Under the pieces are notes generated by a model. That model was not told the origin of the DNA and did not search any database. It was given only the letters and a program-made list of their open reading frames with translations. 14,579 nt of DNA from an uncultured Candidatus Saccharibacteria bacterium. GTDB taxonomy: Bacteria; Patescibacteriota; Saccharimonadia; Saccharimonadales; Saccharimonadaceae. The stretch is taken from assembly GCA_948511255.1 (NCBI GenBank), contig CAOQNC010000008.1, positions 1-14,579 of the forward strand. The letters run 5' to 3'. Below, piece after piece: positions 6,239 to 11,643 of the stretch. Both the position numbers and the translations under genes were made by a program. The stretch's first letter is position 1, and every line of letters begins with the position of its first letter.

Positions 6239-7000
6239 ATGAAACGTCTGAAAACCCTGAATCCTGCACCGGCCGCTGGTCCGCGTAAAATCACCAAAGC
6301 CCAGAGATTCCTTGCCATTGCCGTAATCGCAACTGCCGCATTCTTCTGTCTGGCCTGCGTCGCGGCGTCCCAGGTTCAATCAGCTAACCCCGAGGGCCTG
6401 ATTACTGACGAATCCACTGTCGCCGCTTATGACAGTGAATTCGCCAAGTTTCTCGGCGCCGGACACAGGATCTCCGAGTATAGCTATGTCCGCGCCGCCA
6501 TCAGCGATAATTTCGCCTTTGGCTACGGTCCGCTCTGCGACGTCACCGATTTTCAGGTCATCGTCGGAGAAACTGGCACAGTCGGCGTCGTTGCTCATGG
6601 CAAGTGCAAATTCGGTCAATGGGAAATGAACCCCGTAGAATCCAAAGGAACGAAAACCTTCATATTGGTTTTTGAGGGCTGCGTCGCGCCGCAGGCTTGG
6701 TGGAGTCATCCGGTCACGTCTGCTACGCTCTGCGACGTCCCTCTGACCACGGGCGGTTATTTGTCCGAGCTGATGGTCTGGGTCCCCTGGCCTGACGATC
6801 TGGACTTCGATACTCCTGACATCGGCGCCACCATCTACGCCCATTCCTGGTACTGGGACGGCAGCCAATACGTCCAGTCCAAATTTGTCGACTCTCCTCA
6901 GACCTCAACTTCCACTTCTCCCTCCCAGATTAGCATCAAAGGCGCCCCTCGGGGCGCCTTTCCCCATTTTAAGCAGTTATATGATATAATAAGAGAATGA
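6239..7000 (+). CDS. Exported protein of unknown function, about 253 aa, frame runs through its terminator
   Basis: A long polar N-region (MKRLKTLNPAPAAGPRKITKAQR) precedes a hydrophobic segment (FLAIAVIATAAFFCLACVAA), so it is a signal peptide or membrane anchor. A possible cleavage site is VQSA before NPEG. A lipobox is not convincing. The outer part has several Cys and many aromatic residues (WSWYWDGSQYV region); no domain is known. AGAAAGGA precedes the ATG by about 7 bases. The 3' end is unusual: a strong intrinsic terminator (6938-6961) lies inside the frame, and the stop TGA (6998-7000) overlaps the alaS start as ATGA. Either the message lacks a stop codon, or a recent frameshift lost an earlier stop; a TAG in the next frame sits shortly before the hairpin. 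The true C-terminus is therefore uncertain. Confidence 0.7.
   Translation: MKRLKTLNPAPAAGPRKITKAQRFLAIAVIATAAFFCLACVAASQVQSANPEGLITDESTVAAYDSEFAKFLGAGHRISEYSYVRAAISDNFAFGYGPLCDVTDFQVIVGETGTVGVVAHGKCKFGQWEMNPVESKGTKTFILVFEGCVAPQAWWSHPVTSATLCDVPLTTGGYLSELMVWVPWPDDLDFDTPDIGATIYAHSWYWDGSQYVQSKFVDSPQTSTSTSPSQISIKGAPRGAFPHFKQLYDIIRE
6938..6970 (+). terminator. Strong intrinsic terminator before alaS, inside the upstream reading frame
   Basis: AAAGGCGCCCC (6938-6948) and GGGGCGCCTTT (6951-6961) are perfectly complementary; the loop would open the inner pairs. TTTCCCCATTTT follows. It should end transcription of the exported-protein pair before the stop codon at 6998-7000 and isolate alaS. Confidence 0.8.
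6982..6990 (+). promoter_or_regulatory. Extended -10 promoter of alaS (leaderless)
   Basis: TGATATAAT, with TATAAT at 6985-6990 and six bases to the ATG at 6997. There is no -35 at 17 bases (the sequence there is the terminator tail) and no Shine-Dalgarno site. Confidence 0.65.
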
Positions 7001-8895
7001 ACGCAAACGAAATCCGTAAAAAATACCTAGATTTTCAAGTTAAACATGGGCACAAAGTTATTCCGCCCGCCCCGCTCGTCCTCGAGAACGACCCGACCAC
7101 GCTCTTCACGGGCTCCGGCATGCAGCCGCTCCTCCCCTATCTCCTCGGTCAGCCGCACCCCGAGGGCACCCGCCTGACCGACAGTCAGCCTTCCATGCGC
7201 CTCCAGGATATTGAGGACGTCGGCGACCCGCGCCACACCACGGTTTTCGAAATGCTTGGCAACTGGTCGCTCGGCGACTACTTCAAAAAGGAACAAATCG
7301 AGAATTATTTCGAGTTCCTGACCAAAGAAATCGGGCTCGACCCGGAACGGATTTACGTCACTTGTTTCATCGGCAATGAGAAATACGGTATTCCGAAAGA
7401 CACCGAAGCCGCCGAAATCTGGCAGGAAGTTTTCAAGAAAGCCGGCGTCGAGGCAAAAATTGCCGAAATCGGCTCCGCTAAAGTCGGCGATGAACGGGGA
7501 ATTAAGCCCGGCGAACGCATCTTCTTCTACGACGACAAAGAAAACTGGTGGAGTCGCGGCGGCGGCATCGAAACCACTCCGCTCGGCGACCCTTGCGGTC
7601 CCGACTCCGAGGTCTTCTATGATTTCGGCGAGGATAAGCAAGATGTCGAGAAATATGGCAAAAGCCACCCCGCTTCCGACGGCGCTCGCTTTATGGAAAT
7701 TGGTAATCAGGTTTTCATGCAATATAAGCGCAATGAAGACGGCACTTTCTCTGAGCTAGAGCATAAAAACGTCGACTTCGGCGGTGGTCTTGAGCGTCTC
7801 GCTGCGGCCGCAATCGGCAGCTTCGATGTTTTCAAGATTTCTCTCATGGCGCCGATCATCGAGAAACTTGAGGAAATCTCGCACAAAAAATATGACAACA
7901 ATACCGACGAAATGCGCATTATCGCTGATCATCTCCGCGGCGCTTATCTGCTGGCCGCGCAGGGCCTCACTCCGTCCAACAAAGCTCAAGGCTACGCTCT
8001 CCGTCGCCTTGTTCGCCGCGCTGTCTTAAGAGCTCTCGACCTCGGCATTGGCCAGGGTTTCCTCGAAGAAATCCTCCCGATTATCGCCGAGAATTACGCT
8101 GAGCTTTCCGACGACATTCTCCCGAACCGCGCGAACGTCCTCGAAGTCCTGACTAAAGAAGAGCAGGCTTTCCGTAAAACCATTAACAAAGGCGTCAAGG
8201 AACTCCAAAAACTCGGCGCCGACCAGCTCCTGACTGGCGCCGAACTCTTCAAGCTCCAAGACACCTATGGCTTCCCGCTCGAACTCTCTGTCGAAGAAGC
8301 CTACAAACTCGGCCTCAAGCTCTCCGACGACTATCAAGACGAATTCAATAAGGCTCTCGACGAGCAGCGCGAACGCAGTAAGACTGCTTCGAAAGGCATG
8401 TTCAAAGGCGGCCTCTCTGACACCAGCGACCAGACCGTGAAATATCACACTGCCTGCCACCTCCTCCTCGCCGCCCTCCAGCAGGAAATCGACCCCTCAA
8501 TCGAGCAGAAAGGCAGCAACCTCACTCCTGAGCGTCTCCGCTTCGACTTCAATATCGACCACAAACTCACTCCCGAAGAGCTAGCCAAAGTCGAAGCTCG
8601 CGTGAATGACTGGATCGACCAAGATCTCCCCGTCGTCGTCGCCGAATACGACAAAGATTACGCCTTCGACGACCTCCACGCCCACGGCTCCTTCCGCGAC
8701 CGCTACCCCGACCGCGTCACCGTCTACGCTATCGGCGCTGACCTCGAAACTCCCGCCGACGACAAAGAGAAAGTCTCCGTCGAAATCTGCGGCGGCCCCC
8801 ACGTCACCCGTACCGGCGCCCTCGGCCACTTCAAAATCACCAAAGAAGAATCTTCCAGCGCCGGCGTCCGCCGCATCAAAGCCATCCTTGAATAG
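6997..8895 (+). CDS. alaS: Alanyl-tRNA synthetase, short form (632 aa)
   Basis: Charges tRNA-Ala with alanine in the cytoplasm. The class II catalytic domain is clear: FTGSGMQPLLPYLLGQPHPE (about 38-57), motif 2 region FEMLGNWSLGDYF (84-96), PCGPDSEVFYDF (199-210), and motif 3 FGGGLERLAA (261-270). The tRNA-binding helical domain follows (about 300-430, NKAQGYALRRLVRRAVLRAL; DTYGFPLEL). The metal-binding editing core is kept: HTACH (His484, His488) and CGGPH (Cys598, His602). Standard bacterial AlaRS has about 875 aa; here the beta-barrel with GGQVGD before the editing core, the DHHA1 region and the C-Ala domain are all missing. Such a shortened form fits CPR bacteria. The gene has its own probable leaderless promoter and a terminator. 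Confidence 0.95.
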   Translation: MNANEIRKKYLDFQVKHGHKVIPPAPLVLENDPTTLFTGSGMQPLLPYLLGQPHPEGTRLTDSQPSMRLQDIEDVGDPRHTTVFEMLGNWSLGDYFKKEQIENYFEFLTKEIGLDPERIYVTCFIGNEKYGIPKDTEAAEIWQEVFKKAGVEAKIAEIGSAKVGDERGIKPGERIFFYDDKENWWSRGGGIETTPLGDPCGPDSEVFYDFGEDKQDVEKYGKSHPASDGARFMEIGNQVFMQYKRNEDGTFSELEHKNVDFGGGLERLAAAAIGSFDVFKISLMAPIIEKLEEISHKKYDNNTDEMRIIADHLRGAYLLAAQGLTPSNKAQGYALRRLVRRAVLRALDLGIGQGFLEEILPIIAENYAELSDDILPNRANVLEVLTKEEQAFRKTINKGVKELQKLGADQLLTGAELFKLQDTYGFPLELSVEEAYKLGLKLSDDYQDEFNKALDEQRERSKTASKGMFKGGLSDTSDQTVKYHTACHLLLAALQQEIDPSIEQKGSNLTPERLRFDFNIDHKLTPEELAKVEARVNDWIDQDLPVVVAEYDKDYAFDDLHAHGSFRDRYPDRVTVYAIGADLETPADDKEKVSVEICGGPHVTRTGALGHFKITKEESSSAGVRRIKAILE

Positions 8896-8919
8896 TATTC
8901 TGAAGCGCCGCCCGCCAGC

Positions 8920-8955
8920 AATACTTTCCTCCAAGGAGGGAAGTATTGACTTTTT
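8920..8955 (+). terminator. Terminator of alaS, overlapping the next promoter
   Basis: AATACTTTCCTCC (8920-8932) and GGAGGGAAGTATT (8935-8947) are complementary except for one position. GACTTTTT follows. The end of the right arm and the T-run are also the -35 box and spacer start (TTGACTTTTT) of the next promoter. Confidence 0.75.
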
Positions 8956-8974
8956 CGCTTATGTGTGCTACAAT
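8946..8974 (+). promoter_or_regulatory. Promoter of the 234-aa basic protein gene
   Basis: TTGACT (8946-8951), 17-base spacer ending GTGTGC, TACAAT (8969-8974). It is followed by a leader of about 120 bases with a small hairpin (GTGTA/TACAC near 8987-9004) and a near-perfect Shine-Dalgarno site. Confidence 0.85.
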
Positions 8975-9103
8975 TATAGAATAAGGTGTATCCTTGGTTA
9001 CACTTAACATTTTGACGACTTAATTTTACACAGCAGAAACAAACGCGAAATATTTTATACAACTGTATTCAACTGTCAAAAACAACCTGAGGAGGTGATT
9101 AAA

Positions 9104-9808
9104 ATGGGCAGAAAAACCAGTTGTAGTTCCAAGCATGGCAATCCCGGCAGGCCTAAAGGCCATCGCTATAACCAGAGTGCTCGTGATTCGGCTCGCATGC
9201 GCGGGCACGAAGCTCGCGACGAAATTGCGCTGGTGCGTAAGCGTGCCGTCAAGCTCTCTGGGCTCCACGGCTCGATCAATGCACTGGTCCGCAAGTCCAA
9301 CATTCTGACGGCGGCCAACCAACGCACGACCCATATGAACGTTGATGAGTTTTGCGCTTATGCCGAAGAACTGCTCGACCGACTTTTTCGGCTTGAACAG
9401 CAAATTGTCCAAAACACCAAACGCGATTTCTGGCGCAACGACGAGGATCTGGCTATTATCTCGCGGGCACTCACCCTTGAAAAGCGCGCGAAAGAGTTGA
9501 ATGGCGAGTTCAACCTCCGCCGCACCGGCATCCACTTTACATATCCCAGCGCTTCTGGGCATTTTGCTCTCAACGACAAGGGGGTTAGTGCTTGCGCAAA
9601 GATTATACTTTGTTGCGAAAAAGACGAACTGCGACGACAAGAACAAATCCATAAGTTAGTAGATAGCGGTGAGTGCGACAGTTACAAAACTGCCGAGCAA
9701 CGAGTATGTCAAGCTACTGATGAGGATAATTTTCAGAATCTGTCCAAACGCAGTCCACTATTACCTTCGGAAAAGGAGAGTTCATGGCCCAAAAAGTCGT
9801 CACGATGA
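9104..9808 (+). CDS. Cytoplasmic basic protein of unknown function with AT-hook-like N-terminus, 234 aa
   Basis: There is no signal peptide or membrane segment. The first 40 residues are rich in Gly, Arg, Lys, His and Ser and include NPGRPKGHR, close to the AT-hook core (GRP flanked by basic residues), so minor-groove DNA binding is possible. The rest is mostly helical (EFCAYAEELLDRLFRLEQQIV; ISRALTLEKRAKELNGEF), with Cys in SACAKIILCCEK. The tail is Ser/Lys-rich and probably disordered. The chosen ATG has AGGAGGTGAT, nearly full complementarity to 16S rRNA, at 8 bases; an in-frame GTG inside that site was rejected. It has its own promoter and terminator, and its last bases overlap a candidate 18-aa ORF in another frame. 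No family is recognised. Confidence 0.75.
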   Translation: MGRKTSCSSKHGNPGRPKGHRYNQSARDSARMRGHEARDEIALVRKRAVKLSGLHGSINALVRKSNILTAANQRTTHMNVDEFCAYAEELLDRLFRLEQQIVQNTKRDFWRNDEDLAIISRALTLEKRAKELNGEFNLRRTGIHFTYPSASGHFALNDKGVSACAKIILCCEKDELRRQEQIHKLVDSGECDSYKTAEQRVCQATDEDNFQNLSKRSPLLPSEKESSWPKKSSR

Positions 9809-9840
9809 GTACCTTGGCCGCTCGCGGCGGCCACCCTTAG
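9784..9840 (+). CDS. Candidate small ORF, 18 aa peptide
   Basis: The ATG at 9784 is preceded by AAGGAG with ideal spacing (AAGGAGAGTTCATG). The encoded peptide is MAQKVVTMSTLAARGGHP, ending in TAG directly before the terminator hairpin. It overlaps the last 25 bases of the 234-aa gene in a different frame, so it would be translationally coupled to it. The strong ribosome site plus the stop placed right at the terminator argue for a real small gene. The function is unknown; chance cannot be excluded for so short an ORF. Confidence 0.45.
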   Translation: MAQKVVTMSTLAARGGHP

Positions 9841-9874
9841 CCCCGGCTGGAGTTTTCTGGCCGGGGTGTTTTTT
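9841..9874 (+). terminator. Intrinsic terminator after the basic protein and small ORF
   Basis: CCCCGGC (9841-9847) and GCCGGGG (9860-9866) pair perfectly and are followed by TGTTTTTT. A GC-rich hairpin (GGCCGC/GCGGCC, about 9816-9832) lies just upstream within the small ORF. Confidence 0.9.
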
Positions 9875-9941
9875 GCGCGCCGCTAAAACTGTGTAGCTTC
9901 GCAACAACCACAACTCCGCAGCAACCGTAGCTCTGCGACGA

Positions 9942-9970
9942 TTGCCGTCTCGAACTGCTTATGCTAAAAT
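9942..9970 (+). promoter_or_regulatory. Promoter of the MFS transporter gene (leaderless)
   Basis: TTGCCG (9942-9947), 17-base spacer ending TGC, TAAAAT (9965-9970). Seven bases separate it from the ATG at 9978, so the message would start at or next to the start codon. Confidence 0.6.
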
Positions 9971-9977
9971 AGAAAGA

Positions 9978-11519
9978 ATGGATGGTCGTGTCAAAAATTC
10001 GCAATCAAACAGCGCCCCGACGGCGAACGCTTCTGTGCGCCGCGTAATCGTGCGTAATTCCGAAACCCTCCGCAAAACTGCGAAAGCCAACAAGACCGCG
10101 AAATCCCACGAACCCGCAAAAACTCGCCAAACCGCCGCAAGGCATAAATCAGCGACAACCCGTAACCCTGCCAAAACCCACAAGCCCACCGCATCAAATA
10201 AGTCCCTCCGGAAATCCGCCAGTCAAAACCCGGCCGACAACTCTTCTTGGCAAAACCCCATCATCGGCTACTGGGCTGCCAAACATCCCGCCTGGGCGAA
10301 AAAACACCCGAAACATCTCAAGAAGTACCCAAAGCTTTCTAAACCCAAGCGCCTCGAGTATCAAATTCTCGCCATGCTCGCCTTTTTCAGTATCTCCATT
10401 GGGCTCTGGGAAAACTTCCGCCAGCTCTGGCTCCAAGAAAACGGCTTCTCCGCCACCGACGTCGGCAACATCATCGGCGTCGGTACCATCGCGAGCGCCG
10501 TCGCGCTTCTTCTCGTCGGCAAATACGTCAAAATGTCCCACATCAAACGTTTCACAACCCTCATGCTTACGTTGCGCTGCGTCGACCTGCTCCTTCTCGC
10601 CCTCATCAACGGCACCGGCTGGCGCTGGCTGATTGATGTTTTTGCTATCCTCGACATCGCCTCGAGCGCCGTGATTATCATTAGCATTTATCCGCTCCTC
10701 ACCACCATCATCAAAAGCAATACCGCCTACTCCCGCCGCAAACTTGTCGAGTATCTTTTCCGCGACGTTGGTATTATGATCGGCGGGATTTTTATCGGTC
10801 AGCAAATCGGCGGCGTCCTCATCGACTATAACGCCTGTCTCCTCATCGCCATCGTATTCCTTATCATCGCAAGCATTATCAATGCCCGCCTCGACCTTGT
10901 CTTGACCGAGAAAGCCCCCGACGACGCCAAGTTCTCCGCCCTGCATTACATCACTCACAACAAACTCCAGCGCGGCTACATGGTCTACACATTCCTCGCC
11001 GGCGTCGCCTATAACACCGCTATCGCTTTGAAAATGCTCATGCTCACCGATTCTTTCGGTTTCTCCGCCGGTATTGCGACGAATTATCTCCTCATCGTCG
11101 GCCTTTCCGCGGATTTTATCGGCATCCTCGCGCTCAAATATTTCACCCCGAAGAGCGATTATCTCACCATGTTCCTAAAATTCGGCGTCCGCGGGATTTT
11201 CCTTGCCGTCGCCTTCCTTTCCAATAACAATTTCGTCTGCTTCCTCGCGCTGACCTGGACTTTGCTCAGCTCCACCGCCTACGAAAACGTTAGCGACGGT
11301 TATTACATCAACGCCGTCGACAACCGCCACCAGCTGAAATACAACACCCTCCGCTATGTCGTTCATCATCTCGGCATTGCGCTCGGAACGTTTCTCTGTG
11401 GCCAAATGTTCCAGTTCGGCCCCGGTCCGATTTTCGGTCTCTCCGCCTTCGTGATTATCTTCCAACTCGCCGCTGGTTTTTACCTTATTCATCTTCGTCA
11501 CAGCAAGAAAACTCGCTAA
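9978..11519 (+). CDS. MFS-type transporter with a long cationic N-terminal tail, 513 aa
   Basis: From about residue 129 the protein is a polytopic membrane protein with roughly 12 hydrophobic segments. The first is QILAMLAFFSISIGLWENF; the loop GKYVKMSHIKRF after segment 2 resembles the MFS loop 2-3 motif (Gly, basic, basic). The substrate cannot be read from the sequence. Residues 1-125 are unusual: low-complexity Lys/Thr/Ala/Pro/Ser/Asn (KTAKANKTAKSHEPAKTR and on), then HPAWAKKHPKHLKKYPKL just before the membrane. This tail should stay in the cytoplasm and could bind acidic lipids or nucleic acids. The ATG at 9978 was chosen because a -10 box ends seven bases before it; an in-frame TTG at 9942 would lie in the -35 box. 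CTC-rich leucine codons match the core genes. Confidence 0.85.
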   Translation: MDGRVKNSQSNSAPTANASVRRVIVRNSETLRKTAKANKTAKSHEPAKTRQTAARHKSATTRNPAKTHKPTASNKSLRKSASQNPADNSSWQNPIIGYWAAKHPAWAKKHPKHLKKYPKLSKPKRLEYQILAMLAFFSISIGLWENFRQLWLQENGFSATDVGNIIGVGTIASAVALLLVGKYVKMSHIKRFTTLMLTLRCVDLLLLALINGTGWRWLIDVFAILDIASSAVIIISIYPLLTTIIKSNTAYSRRKLVEYLFRDVGIMIGGIFIGQQIGGVLIDYNACLLIAIVFLIIASIINARLDLVLTEKAPDDAKFSALHYITHNKLQRGYMVYTFLAGVAYNTAIALKMLMLTDSFGFSAGIATNYLLIVGLSADFIGILALKYFTPKSDYLTMFLKFGVRGIFLAVAFLSNNNFVCFLALTWTLLSSTAYENVSDGYYINAVDNRHQLKYNTLRYVVHHLGIALGTFLCGQMFQFGPGPIFGLSAFVIIFQLAAGFYLIHLRHSKKTR

Positions 11520-11563
11520 CTTTCAGCCTTCTACGCCAAGAAACCCGCTAGCACTCCCGCAAC

Positions 11564-11602
11564 GAAGTATAACAAGCGTTATTATATCATTTGTTATACT
11601 TC
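11564..11602. repeat. Perfect 12-bp inverted repeat upstream of uvrD
   Basis: GAAGTATAACAA (11564-11575) and TTGTTATACTTC (11591-11602) are exact reverse complements separated by an AT-rich 15-base centre. No clear T-run follows on either strand. It could be an operator for uvrD or a weak terminator of the MFS gene. Confidence 0.5.
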
Positions 11603-11631
11603 AAATCGCCCCTAAAATCTCGAAAAAGGAG

Positions 11632-11637
11632 TATAAT
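11632..11637 (+). promoter_or_regulatory. -10 box of uvrD (leaderless)
   Basis: TATAAT is followed by exactly six bases and then the ATG at 11644. The TGN extension is absent; AAGGAG stands just before the box, 12 bases from the ATG, which is far for a Shine-Dalgarno site. The spacing matches mnmA, alaS and the nuclease gene. Confidence 0.55.
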
Positions 11638-11643
11638 ATAAAA

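Noticed and set aside
6350..6365. Lipoprotein lipobox in the exported 253-aa protein (CLAC)
   Set aside because: Position -3 is Cys rather than Leu/Val and the hydrophobic segment continues past it; an ordinary signal peptide or anchor fits better.
10060..10200. Possible CRISPR or tandem repeat in the start of the MFS gene (recurring CGCAAAA/CGAAA)
   Set aside because: The repeats are irregular, have no spacers and are explained by the Lys/Thr/Ala-rich protein tail.
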